A stretch of 64,000 nucleotides of DNA from assembly GCA_002102555.1 (NCBI GenBank), contig MCFL01000055.1, forward strand, positions 101,823 to 165,822. Reading direction: 5' to 3'. A program made the translations under genes and the position numbers. Positions within the stretch are counted from its first letter, which is position 1. Each line of letters begins with the position of its first letter. The notes beneath the pieces are model-generated. The model did no database searches, was not told the DNA's origin, and saw nothing but the letters and a program-made list of their open reading frames with translations. Below, piece by piece: positions 11,314 to 21,662 of the stretch. The DNA comes from Catenaria anguillulae PL171. Its lineage: Eukaryota > Blastocladiomycota > Blastocladiomycetes > Blastocladiales > Catenariaceae.

Positions 11314-12633
11314 TTATCCTCTCTTCGAGTCACACAGGCTTTTTTCCATGCCCACGTTCCCCAGCACGCCATTCTGCCTTTGAAGCGATCCCGCCGCTCG
11401 CCCTCCCAAACTAGTTTGTGGCGATACGCCTCCACCTCCACCGCGAACCACTTTGACGCCTCGCTTTGGTGCTGCAAACGACGCAGCAGCAAGCGCCGAC
11501 GCATTGATGATTGAATACTTGACAAGCTGCTCGTTTGCATCGGCCCCAAACGCGCCCGTCAAGTCGAGAATGACCATGGTCAGGTACACGAAAACAGCGC
11601 CAAGTGTTCTGAGCAGGCCCATCCAGAACAATTGAACGATTTGCTTGTGCGTGGCGGTAACGGACCGCGACTGTGTGAATGCCGCTGCGGCGCTGAATTT
11701 GCGGCGCGGGAGCGACGTGTGCTGCGTCGATGATGGAGACGCCGGTTGAGCCGGGCTGCTGGCTGCTGTCGGTGAGGAAGCGACGGCGGTGGGTGACAGA
11801 GATTGAATGTGGACGAGGTGCCGCCCAAGCGGGATCACGAACGAGAACGCGACTAGAATGTACACAAGGAGGTGAAGGATGGGCCCCGGGCCCCAGAACG
11901 ACTGCTCGACTGAGGTCGTGCAAGTTCCGTCGCCCGCCAGAGCAGAAGACTGCTGCTGTTCTCTTGGTGCTCGAGTCTGATCCAACCCGGCCAACGCCCA
12001 AAACACAGTACCGACGGCATAGAGTACGGAAAGCGTCCATCGCATCAATCTGCGTGGCGATATCCGAGATACCCTTGACATACACATGCGCGATCCAAGA
12101 TTGCCCATTATGTGCTTGGGCAACACACTTGTGCATCGATAAATGAGGACACCAGTGCTACATGGGCGGAAAATGGGACCAAGCGCGCCACTCACGAGTA
12201 TCAGTTGGGCACATTGTGCTGAAGATAGTCCCACCAAGTGTCTGGATGCTATTCGAAGCGCCAACGTGATAAGATGACTCAAGACAGCAACAAGTTGAAC
12301 GAATTCGCACGTTCGCAGCCATCGGCATGACCACCACCGTCGTGTCACCGACAGAAACGGAGGTGTCGAGTTGTTTGATCTATTCGGCTCGGGACATGTG
12401 CCCCCTCCAGAACTGCTCTGTAGCTGTAATGCGTTGCGGCGGATGCGTTTGACGAGGTTTCGGGTGCAGTAAACGAGCAGGAAGACATTGATGCCGAAAA
12501 GAAGAAGCAAGGCTATGTCTGCACCAAGACGGGATATCATGTTGCACTGAAAGGATCGCGACAGTAACTTGATTGTCATACATATGTTCTCATCGCGAGA
12601 AGTGCAGTTCCAAAGGCATGGGCAAGGCGACAT
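11314..12633 (-). CDS. Multi-pass membrane protein, seven-helix receptor-like topology, unrecognised family
   Basis: An open frame of up to 439 codons holds about six or seven hydrophobic segments: near residues 37-57, 110-130, 139-165, 198-218, 245-268, 333-358 and possibly 370-388. A Ser/Pro/Thr-rich loop with basic residues lies between the fifth and sixth helices, and the C-terminal tail is Gly- and Arg-rich. This layout resembles a seven-helix receptor with a long third cytoplasmic loop, but I see no motif that assigns it to a GPCR class. Several in-frame methionines near the start leave the N-terminus open; the frame is uninterrupted. The function is unknown. Confidence 0.55.
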   Translation of the reverse strand: MSPCPCLWNCTSRDENICMTIKLLSRSFQCNMISRLGADIALLLLFGINVFLLVYCTRNLVKRIRRNALQLQSSSGGGTCPEPNRSNNSTPPFLSVTRRWWSCRWLRTCEFVQLVAVLSHLITLALRIASRHLVGLSSAQCAQLILVSGALGPIFRPCSTGVLIYRCTSVLPKHIMGNLGSRMCMSRVSRISPRRLMRWTLSVLYAVGTVFWALAGLDQTRAPREQQQSSALAGDGTCTTSVEQSFWGPGPILHLLVYILVAFSFVIPLGRHLVHIQSLSPTAVASSPTAASSPAQPASPSSTQHTSLPRRKFSAAAAFTQSRSVTATHKQIVQLFWMGLLRTLGAVFVYLTMVILDLTGAFGADANEQLVKYSIINASALAAASFAAPKRGVKVVRGGGGGVSPQTSLGGRAAGSLQRQNGVLGNVGMEKSLCDSKRG

Positions 12634-12947
12634 TTGTTTGCGAATGCTGAGGGTCGTGAATTGGGAAGTGGACCACGAGTTCTAATGTCGTGGTCGGAGA
12701 GCTTCCTTGATGCCGAAGTGCACTCAAAATCGAAAGAAAGGATGCCATCAACCTGAGCCGCTACTGGAGGCCGACATGCTCCTTGATGTGTATTACTAGT
12801 CAAAAACACGATTGCAGAAGGTTTAGAACCCTGTCGCGTCCCACCAAGAAGCATCCCCCAATATGCACTCGTGATCGCAGCAATGGAACTTGTTCGCAAC
12901 GATGCGCAACTCGGAACCGCGCACAGGGGAAAGCACATAGTGTACAT

Positions 12948-15369
12948 TCAAGCACCTTGATAACAAAAACCATCACTCCTCCCCGTCTGGTCTTGCTCCT
13001 GACCGTCGGCGCCACTCTCGGCTGGATTCAACAAATGCGCATAATCCTCCCACTCGCTCTCCTCACCCTCTTCGTCATGATCACTTCTGCCTTCGCTTTG
13101 GTCGTCCGCTTGACCATTCTCACCGCCCGCCAACCCAATAAACCGCCTTGCTGCACTCGCCACACTCTCGGGCAATGCCGCAAGCAATTCCCTCACCGCC
13201 TCCAACCCCATCCCGCCCTGCACCGCCTGCATCAGCTGCTGCTCGAGCCCCGCCAGCGCACCCTCACCAAGAGCGCCCCCTCCGCCTCCTTGGGCCATGC
13301 GCAACCGTCGGCATACACGTCCTCAAACACCTCCTTGCCGTCGAAACTCAATGGCGACGGGATGGTCGGGGGCATGGGATCAATCGCGTTCATGTACGCG
13401 CCTGTCCGATACTCGGCGGGAATCCGGCCGGCCAGCGGTTGAATGTCGGTAGCAACAATGTGGCGGAACACGGGCAAGTAGCCGTCGGGCGCGTCAAGCT
13501 GAGGCGGCAGCACGTCGATCGACTTGACATGCACGACGGGCGGAAGTGCCTCGGCGACCCAAGCAACCACGGCCGGGTCAGTCCACACGTGCGATGCGTA
13601 ATGCATGTACAAGCGACCGTGGGCGATACCTCGTCCGCGTCGCCCGCAAACGCGCCCGGTGCCGCCGCCGACGCCATGGGCGTGTCGGAAACAACCGTGA
13701 CGCTCGGCACAATGACACGTGCAATTGCGGGCCACTGACGCACGGCACGTTCAAGTAGGCTGTTTGCCTCATCCACCCGATCCATCTGCCACAAGGCCAA
13801 CGCCTTTGAAAACACCCAATGCGGCCTCAAGTCCACTTGTCCTCGGGCCTCCGAGTCCATCCAATCCATGACCCAGGCCGACTCGCGCGCACGCACTGCG
13901 AGCGCAGGCAGTACGTCGCGCATGGCGAGTGGATCGGCCTCGGGATCCAGCGCCAAGAGCAGTTTTGCGACCTCGACCGCAGTCCGCCCGCCCGCCATGC
14001 GAGCCGTGCTCGTGACCTGCGCAAGCAGCGCCAAGTGCACGATCCTGTTGTTTGGCACGAGGTAGGGCATGCGCGGTGGAATGGGCGCCCACTGCACATG
14101 CAGAGCGCGGTCCAGGGCGTACAGGCACTGCCTGAGCAGCAGTTTTGCTTGGTCGGGCTGCGAGTACATGGTTGCGACGTGTGCGAGGCGTAACAGTGTG
14201 TCTGGGTGGTAGGCTGCTTGGTGGCGCAGAGCAAGCAGAGCGTTTGGGTCGCCCGACAGGGCAGACGTCAAGTAGGCAGAGTGCAGGCGCTGGTAGGTTG
14301 GCGTGTGCGTGATGGCCGTGATTTCGACGACTGGTTGGGTGTCGGGCGACTCGGATGATGTCGATGTGGACAGCAAAGTGTGGGGAACGCGCAGTTTGCG
14401 AGTGTGCAGGCCCATGAGGTGATACGGCGGCCAGGAAGGGTCGGGAGTGCCTGCGAGCGTGGATTTGCGCAGTGACAGGATGGGTTGCGCAGCAGCTTGC
14501 TGATTGCGCGCGCGATTGCGGTTTCGGCGGATACCGCCCGCCGCGGGCTGGGCTCCAGCCAACAGTGCGGCATCTTGGTCGTTTGCAGCATTGTTGCGCT
14601 GGGCATCACGCACGACAGACGAGCCAAAGAGGCGGGCGAGCTCCGTGTCTGGGTCGAGGTGCTTTGGGTCAATTGTCAGGTGTGACCTATACACGGATAT
14701 TCAACACCCCAACGACGAGTGCTGCCGAGTGAATGATGCTGTGGGTGCGAAACGTGCGAGAAATTTGAAAGTATGAACGTACGTATGCGACGAGGACGAC
14801 GAGCCCGGCAAACTTGAAGCCACGACAGCCGCCGCGGAAGCAGAGCCGGCCACCTCGCTGAGAACGGCATCGAGTTCTTGCAGCGACAAGTCGTCGACCG
14901 ACTTTTGGTTGGCGTTGTTGTTGGCCTTTGCCTTTTTGTTCTTCTTTTTCTTGTTCTTTTTGGCACTCCTGGAGGGCTTGGAAGGCATGACTTGGGCTTC
15001 TTCTACGTCGGCGTCAGAGTCAGACTCGGGCTCAGCCTTGGGTGCGGGCTGGGACGTTGCCCTTGGCGGTGGTTCTTGATCCGAGAGGTGGTCGTCTCCA
15101 TCAGCACCATCATCATCATCATCATCATCATCGTCATCGGCCATGAGCAGAGCAAACGGATTGAAGGGCTTGGGGGCTGCCGCGGGCGGTGCGTTATCGT
15201 CATCGTCATCATGGTCGGCACTGCCCTGGACCTCGTCATCATGGTCGGTGTCGACCAGAGGATCGGGATGAGCATCCGCATCCGCCGGCGTGTTGAGCTT
15301 GGCAGCGGCGGCGGCGGCGGCCAGTTCCTCCTTTTCCTTGAGTAGTCGACGGTAAGCGCGGCCAGACAT
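12948..15369 (-). CDS. TCF25: TCF25/Nulp1-family protein (Rqc1 homologue), ribosome quality control
   Basis: Exon 1 is 14783-15369 and exon 2 is 12948-14686, joined across a 96-nt intron (GTACGT donor, GTATAG acceptor). The start MSGRAYRRLLKEKEEL, the acidic region (poly-Asp from a CAT/ATC repeat), the Lys-rich segment and the NPFALL-like motif match the TCF25 N-terminus. The block HLTIDPKHLDPDTELARLFG and the helical repeats that follow (HPDTLLRLAHVA, LDPEADPLAMRD) are family hallmarks. TCF25/Rqc1 acts with the Ltn1 ligase on stalled 60S subunits. The conserved protein crosses three frames: one base is missing near 13,633 and one near the C-run at 13,276-13,280. Adding two bases gives 2,328 nt, exactly 776 codons. 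It shares a promoter region with SNF1. Confidence 0.88.
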
Positions 15370-15652
15370 GACGATGATCCGATGCGGTTATTGCGTCCGT
15401 ATGTATTTAATGAGCAGAGAGAGAGAGAGAGCATGACTGACTCGATACCTACCACCGTGTCCTCCCATCACCATCACGTGCCGCCGTCATGACAGGTCCG
15501 GAGTTCTGCCGCGGGCACAGACATCGGTCCATCGGTCAGTCGGCCGGCCGTGACGCCGCCGCCGCCGCCGCCCCATTGGATACCGTATTCCATGTATCCA
15601 CATATCACAGACCACAACACACCCTGGGCAATCGATATCACAGCATTCGGCA
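15370..15652. promoter_or_regulatory. Bidirectional promoter between TCF25 and SNF1
   Basis: The two start codons are 283 bp apart and face away from each other. The interval has a (GA)n tract at about 15,413-15,431, a (CCG)n tract near 15,555-15,573, and an ATTGG (reverse CCAAT) at about 15,574-15,579. No TATA box is obvious. Shared regulation is inferred from spacing only. Confidence 0.5.
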
Positions 15653-17733
15653 ATGGCATCCATCAAGGCGCGCATCGGCGCATACGAGGTGATTGAGACG
15701 CTGGGCGCGGGCTCATTCGGCAAGGTCAAGCTGGCCCTGCACACGCTCACCAACCACAAGGTGGCCCTCAAGTTCATCAACAAGGCAAAGCTCGCCCGCG
15801 AGCACGGCATGCCCCAGCGCGTCGCCCGCGAAATCGACTACCTGCGCTTCCTGCGCCACCCGCACATCATCAAGCTCTACGAGGTTCTCCACACCCCGCA
15901 AGACCTCGTCATGGTCATGGAGTATGCCGGCGACGAGCTCTTCCACTACATCTCGGACCGCGGACGCATGGCCGAGCACGAGGCCCGCCGCTTCTTGCAG
16001 CAGCTCGTCAGCGCCGTCGAGTACTGTCACCGCCACCGCATCGTCCACCGCGACCTCAAGCCTGAGAACTTGCTCTTGGACTCGCAAAAGAACCTCAAAG
16101 TGGCCGATTTCGGCCTATCAAACTCGCTGCGAGACGGCGATTTCCTGAAAACCTCGTGCGGATCGCCCAATTATGCCGCCCCCGAAGTCATTCTTGGCAA
16201 ACTGTACGCCGGGCCTGAGGTGGACGTGTGGTCCATTGGCGTCATTCTCTACGTGATGCTGGTTGGGCGTCTACCTTTTGAAGACGAGTACATCCCCGCC
16301 CTCTTTCAAAAGATCTCATCAGGTCAATACGCCATCCCTGCTTTCATGTCCCCCGACGCTCGCTCGCTCGTCCAAGCCATGCTCATCGTCGACCCGCTCA
16401 AGCGCATCACACTGGCCGAGGTCAGATCGCACCCATTCTTTACAAAGGACCTTCCAGCGTACCTCAGTCCACTTCCGCCCATCCCATACTCGACCATTGG
16501 CCTCGTCCACCATCACACACACGCCTCTTCATCTCACGACGTTGCGGCGGCGGCGGCAGCCGACGATCCCAACGCCGCAGAAGACTCTGTCCCACTCGAC
16601 GACTCGATTGTCGACGAACTTGCCTCCAAACTGCACCTGTCGCGCGACGAAATCCTCGCTCGCCTGCTCGACGACCCGCCGCCCGCCGATTCCAATGACG
16701 CCTCGCAACCCAACGCGCACGCAAATGATGATGCCAACGACCCTGTGCGCGTCGCATACATGCTGTGCGCAGACAACCGCCACTTGTGGTCGGGCAACCG
16801 ATCGGCCAATGCATTCAAGGACGTGCACTGGATGTCGGGCACGCCACCTTCTGGCGCGTCTGCACAAGCACAAGCACAGGCACAAGCACAGGCACAACAG
16901 CACCAGCGGCACTTGCCGCACAACCCGCATCCACAACCGCAGCCCGCCGTCGCAGACATTGGTACGTGAAACGGTTTGTTCCAAGGACAATGGCCCCACC
17001 GGCTTCTTCTTCTTCCTCATCGCCACCTACCGGCGCAACCGGCGCAGACCGGTCCCGCACCCGCACCGGCGCCGCCACGTAAGGCGCGGTCAAAGTGGCA
17101 TGTAGGCATCCGGTCACGGTCGCCGCCCATTGACGTGATGCTTGAGCTGTACAAGGCGCTTGCCGCCGTGGGCATGGAGTGGAAGCCGCTTGGTCCTTTT
17201 GCACTTCGCGCACGGTACGAGTTTGACACGCACGACGACAACGGCACTGGGCGGCGCGCGCAAGATGATGATGAGGATCAAGATGAGCAAGTCGAGAAAA
17301 AAGCCAAGGACAAGGTCATTGTCAAGCTTGATGTGCAGCTGTACAAGGTCGATACCGCATATTTCCTTGTTGACTTTAAGCTCGTCCCGCCACTCTGCTC
17401 CCCAACTCCATCTCAACGTCTACGTCAACAACAGCAGCAAAGTCGGCATCAAGTACGCCAAGCTCGAGCCTTGTGCCCGACCCGTTCCTCTTGGGTACAT
17501 CCTCGTCTTCGGTCATTGACCCACACTCGCTCGCATCAGCGCCTGCGTCCTTTGCAGCAAGCTCGAGTATGGCAAACTCGGCAAGGACCAGGCAGGCAGT
17601 GCGGCGGCGATCGAGCTTGTTGCGGAGTGGAATTGGAGGTGTCGGCGCAGGGTCGGCTGGGGCAGAGGTGGTTTCGCCGTATGCCTTCTTGGATGTGGCC
17701 GTGAGGATTATCACCGAGTTGGCGTCCGGGTAA
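15653..17733 (+). CDS. SNF1: SNF1/AMPK catalytic (alpha) subunit protein kinase
   Basis: The kinase domain starts at once: Gly loop LGAGSFGKV (residues 17-25), Lys40 in VALKF, HRDLKPEN, DFG in VADFGLSN, and the T-loop LKTSCGSPNYAAPEV whose Thr is the LKB1/Sak1-type activation site. A UBA/AID-like helix set (VDELASKLHLSRDEIL), a Gln/Ala/His-rich linker and the KWHVGIRSRSPPIDVM regulatory-subunit-binding region follow. The C-terminus is AFLDVAVRIITELASG. Exon 1 ends at 16961 with a GTACGT donor. The intron is either 86 nt (acceptor at 17047, requiring extra missing bases in the C-rich stretch after it) or an unusually small 24 nt. One base also appears missing at the C-run 17400-17403. SNF1 controls carbon-source and energy-stress responses. 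Confidence 0.94.
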
Positions 17734-19405
17734 ATATTGGCGGCGCGTAATGGTTTCATGTGTATCAATCAATCTCGTCATTCTCTGCGCGCACTGCACA
17801 TTTATTTATTCACACTTTTTTAAGGATTCAATTTTGCAACGATATCACACAGGGAAGTTGGCTGGGAGGGCAAATGGCGCGATGTTCATTATTTCACTTA
17901 CAGAAACTTAGAACTCATCCAGACCGAATCTTGTGCCGAGCAACTTGGGTTCTTGTCAGCAATCTCTCAGAGTGTACTTCAATATGAACCAATGCTTCCG
18001 TAATTTTGGATTGAATCTGGCCTCGTTCGCACATCATGTCCGGTTCGCAGCCGAAACGCGTCGACAACTACGCCAGCATTGGTCATTGTCTCACATACGA
18101 ACAACCGGAACCGTGCCAAAGACACTCTGAACAGACCGGAAAATCATCTGATCGGAGGTATTTCTCCTCAAACATCTCTTTTGACCAGTCCAGCCTATAA
18201 ATTCACTGTACTGGCGGCTCTTCTTGGTCCAATGTGTTCAAACAGAAAAATCAACTAAGAATCGATACTTAGTAACAAGAGGGGCGTTGGCGCAACGGTA
18301 GCGCTTCTGACTCCAGATCAGAAGGGAGAATGGGTGTTCGAATCACTCACGCTTCATACTGCTTTTGGCGGGTGCTGGTGCTCTCGTTTTGTTGTGGAAA
18401 GGCAAGGCGAAGAGTTCGGCTCTCGCCTACCGTGTGTGATCCTTGGGCCGCCAGGCGATTCCTCAGATCAGGTGTTCTTTAACCTCATTGTTTTCAGTGT
18501 GATTCGGTCAGTGCGGGTAGGTTTGAGTTGCAAGTGTTTTAACGAGTGAGAGGGAGGGCGACTGCTCTTCTTTACGCCGCGAATGAGATGTTGACGTCAT
18601 GTCAATAACGAGCATTCTTGGAGAACAAGGGATCCAGAGGTAAGTACCGTACATGTGTAAATATCGCTTGCAGCAGCAGCAAAGACTGGGGTCAAGTCGG
18701 AGGGAAGGCTGAGATCACAATGAACTGGCCGCCGTTTCTGAAGTGAACCGCCCGCTTTCATGTTGTTTGTGCCCCTTGTCCCACACTCTTGATCCAACCC
18801 AGTATCATATTCCCAACTGGCTGGTCGTCCACCTGAAGTGCAGAAATAATGATGTATGAGGAAAAAGCTCCATCATTTGATCAGCCACCATGCATCATGG
18901 CAAGTTGACAACCCGTTCCCCTTGTCCCATGGTCGTCAAGGATTGCTGCCGTTGTCTTGGCATGTTTGGAAGTCACGGAGCAAACACGCCATGAATAATG
19001 ACAAGAACCCCTTTGGCATCATCGGTAAACGAGGCGTGTGAGGAAGCTGGACTGAACGTGTTGGCAGAGCGATGGTCGTCCCGTAGCCTGCGGAGCACGT
19101 CAACGGTTTGCAAATACCGTTAGATATGCACTGTGCAAGCTGAATGGGAGACGAGAGAGCGAAAAAAAATGGCGGGGCGACGGCAACGCCAAGTCCAACC
19201 AACACGTTCACTAAAGTCTCCAATCCAACTCGCAGATCGCAAGTCCGGCTCACCCCAACTCAACACTGGATCCATAATCACAATGTTCAGCTAAAGCGCA
19301 AGCACCGTTGCGACTTGGCTTCCGCGACAGGCGATGATGTTTCCCGATGTGATGAACCCAAGCACGTTGAGGTTGTAGCAATTTTGGTGACACATTCCAT
19401 AGCAG
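17734..19405. other. Intergenic region around the tRNA genes
   Basis: Apart from the tRNA-Trp variant at 18281-18356, this 1.7-kb stretch has no frame with coding character. It is more AT-rich than the neighbouring genes. Confidence 0.5.
18281..18356 (+). tRNA. tRNA-Trp (CCA), variant with enlarged variable loop
   Basis: The sequence folds as a tRNA: acceptor GGGGCGT paired with ACGCTTC (two G-U pairs), a D-arm, an anticodon stem TCTGA/TCAGA with loop CTCCAGA (anticodon CCA), and a TTCGAAT T-loop. Compared with the second tRNA-Trp at 30174-30245 it has a GAGAA insertion in place of a single T before the T-stem (76 versus 72 nt, a nine-base variable loop), plus single changes in the anticodon arm and the acceptor 3' strand. 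It could be a functional variant or a decaying copy. Confidence 0.75.
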
Positions 19406-19476
19406 GCGCCTGTAGTGTAGGGGTATCATACGACCCTCCCAAGGTCGTGACTCGGGTTCGAATCCCGGCGGGCGCA
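19406..19476 (+). tRNA. tRNA-Gly (CCC)
   Basis: A 71-nt cloverleaf: acceptor GCGCCTG with CGGGCGC, anticodon stem CGACC/GGTCG around CTCCCAA (anticodon CCC), a T-arm with TTCGAAT, and discriminator A. No intron is present. A MITE-like inverted repeat begins 45 bp downstream. Confidence 0.92.
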
Positions 19477-19521
19477 GTATCGTTTTTCATTTGTTTTCTG
19501 TTGGTTTTGTTTGGCATGAGG

Positions 19522-19667
19522 TATTGCCAATTTCGCGTAAAACTGAACACAGGTTCTACGAGTGAGTTCTACAGCACCCCCTGAACATGATTAAATGAAC
19601 TCGTACACATCACGCGCCTGCAAATCCTCGTCGAACCCGTGTTCAGCTTTACGCGAAATTGACAATA
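19522..19667. repeat. Imperfect 41-bp inverted repeat (MITE-like hairpin)
   Basis: The arms 19522-19562 and 19627-19667 are inverted copies that differ at four of 41 positions, separated by 64 bp. The arms begin TATTGCCAATTTCGCGTAAA and TATTGTCAATTTCGCGTAAA when read inward. Length, terminal inverted repeats and position next to a tRNA gene fit a small non-autonomous DNA transposon. No coding frame is inside. No target-site duplication was confirmed. Confidence 0.6.
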
Positions 19668-19785
19668 CATATAATAATGGATACTGCCTTGTAGACGTCA
19701 TAAATTCAGATCCCTTGCTTACAATGTCTCACAACACTAATCTACAAAAAAAAAATGCAAAAATCTTTCAAAAACCGACCACAGT

Positions 19786-21246
19786 TTACCCATCGACAAT
19801 GCCATCCGCCATAAACAACGTCATCTGCGCGCCATACGCATTGGCCAAAATCAGCTCCTCATCCGCCCTCCTCCTCTGCCGCTCGAGCTCGTTCTGGTCC
19901 TCGCACTCGACCTGCAAATGATGCCAATGCGCCATCATGGCGGCTTCCAACTCGGACACATGCGCATCCTTGTCAAGCTTGGCGGTAGCTGCTGCTGCCT
20001 TTGCGGCCATAGCCGCCGCGTACAAATCGCGCTTTCTTCCAGCCAAGTAAGCTTGCGGGTCATGGTACGCGCCAACCACGGGCCGAGGCATGGCGTCGTG
20101 GGCGTCACCCACATCCACCCCATTGGGCACGTGCACACCAGGAAACACAACGTATGCGACCAAATTGGCATCGCTCACGACCTTGCGCCCGCCTGGCCTC
20201 ACGTCCCTTCCGACATCCATCCCGATCCACTGCACATTGACGACAGGCAGGTCGGCATCCAGGGGCGCGTGCGCCGCAGGCGAGTCGAGCGAAAGCATGG
20301 GATGCACGGCGCGCATGCCCACAACGGCCCGGGCGGCCTCGCGACACGCAAAGTCCAGCGCAGCGCGATCGTCCTGGTCCACTGGCAAGCAAGCCGGGTG
20401 AATGGCCGCGAGCGTCAGCAGCAAGTCCTTGACAATGCCTTGGATGGTTTCTTGGACATGTGCGTCCGAGTCGAGGTTGGTGTACACGTGCAGAGCGTGT
20501 ATCTGGTCCTCGGCGAGTGGGCTGCCAGGCACCAGGGTTTGGCAAACGTCAAGCGCCAGTTCGGCGAGGAGCGACGCGAGGTAGGGGACCAGGTCAACGG
20601 GCGTGAGCACGGGCTGGAGCAGGTGCCGGAGGTGTGCGGGAAAGGTCGAGCGTAGGTGCAAAGCAAGTGTGTGCCATAGCCGGGTTGATTCGGTCGAGGT
20701 CGCGGAAACTGTGTCGTCATCGTGGGTAGTGGCGAGGGGCTCATCACAGGCAATGAGGCGGGTTGCGGCCGTGTCGAATGCTTGTGCGGCAGAGGCAAAG
20801 AGCGCCGGGAGGGAGGTCGGGAGGTGTACAAGGGACGCGGTGGCAAGAGCAGGTTGGAGCGACTCGGACGGAGTGGATGGCGGGGAAGGCTGTCGAGCGA
20901 AATGATGCGCGTTGCTACTACTAGTCCGTTGTGGATGCTGATACGCTGGTGGCGCGGTAGTCGAAGTGGCGGCAGGATCGGATTGGCGCTTGTCGGTTGG
21001 CGACTTTGGCCCGTTGGCAATGCCGCTGCCGCTGCCGCTGCCGCCACCGAGGGCTTTTCGGAGCAGGTTCGATAGAAACTTTGTAAAGGTCGGAGACTCG
21101 GACTTGTTTTGTTTCTTTCTACCCCCACTGCGTACGCTATGGATGCTGGCACGCGATGACGAGGTTGGTCCAGCAGCGTACTCTGGTGTTGACGTCGATG
21201 ACGAGGAAAGCCCGCCCGATCCCCCATCGGCCGCTGTGGCTGCCAT
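19786..21246 (-). CDS. Hypothetical protein, conserved-looking C-terminal half
   Basis: The start chosen (MAATAADGGSGG) is the first methionine followed by the usual low-complexity composition; the frame is open up to 21429, so a longer N-terminus is possible. Residues 1 to about 190 are Ser/Pro/Thr-rich with a basic KK/RK segment. The rest is alpha-helical and compositionally normal, with a helix-rich block (LALHLRSTFPAHLRHLL, LASLLAELALDVCQTL) and a C-terminal coiled-coil-like region rich in Ala, Lys and Glu/Gln (AAMAAKAAAATAKLDKDAHV). I do not recognise the family. It lies downstream of FOL3 on the same strand. Confidence 0.65.
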   Translation of the reverse strand: MAATAADGGSGGLSSSSTSTPEYAAGPTSSSRASIHSVRSGGRKKQNKSESPTFTKFLSNLLRKALGGGSGSGSGIANGPKSPTDKRQSDPAATSTTAPPAYQHPQRTSSSNAHHFARQPSPPSTPSESLQPALATASLVHLPTSLPALFASAAQAFDTAATRLIACDEPLATTHDDDTVSATSTESTRLWHTLALHLRSTFPAHLRHLLQPVLTPVDLVPYLASLLAELALDVCQTLVPGSPLAEDQIHALHVYTNLDSDAHVQETIQGIVKDLLLTLAAIHPACLPVDQDDRAALDFACREAARAVVGMRAVHPMLSLDSPAAHAPLDADLPVVNVQWIGMDVGRDVRPGGRKVVSDANLVAYVVFPGVHVPNGVDVGDAHDAMPRPVVGAYHDPQAYLAGRKRDLYAAAMAAKAAAATAKLDKDAHVSELEAAMMAHWHHLQVECEDQNELERQRRRADEELILANAYGAQMTLFMADGIVDG

Positions 21247-21662
21247 CGGGTTGCTCCTCGTCACGTCCAGCCCGGGCTGTTGCAATCTACTGGTGCTTGA
21301 TGAGCATGTGAATGGGTGGGACCGAGCATTTTGGCAAATTGTTACTCCTCGTCGTTGTGAAGTACATTCATTGCATTGAGGACAATGCGTGAGCAGCCGA
21401 GAGCGGGCGACGGGCGGGCATGGCGGCATTCAAGTAGGGTTTGGGTCAGCCGATACCGCAATGCACCGCATCAATCCGCCGTTGTTTCGTCACGGCCCAA
21501 GTCGCGTGTCTCGCGTCCACCGCAAACATCAGTGCTTCCGCTGCCCAAGTCAAAGCCAACGTCAAAGTCCAGGCACAACTCCGTCATTGAAACCAGCAAA
21601 TTCAGGAAAGCATTGTCCTTGACAAACGTCAACATCATTGACATTGACACATACGACAACTT

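Noticed and set aside
12576-12947. Minus-strand 123-codon frame upstream of the membrane protein
   Set aside because: Cys/Ser/Arg-rich without a domain; most likely leader or intergenic sequence.
13276-13640. Programmed ribosomal frameshifting in TCF25
   Set aside because: The same kind of shift occurs in many unrelated housekeeping genes of the window at simple homopolymers; consensus deletion errors explain all of them together.
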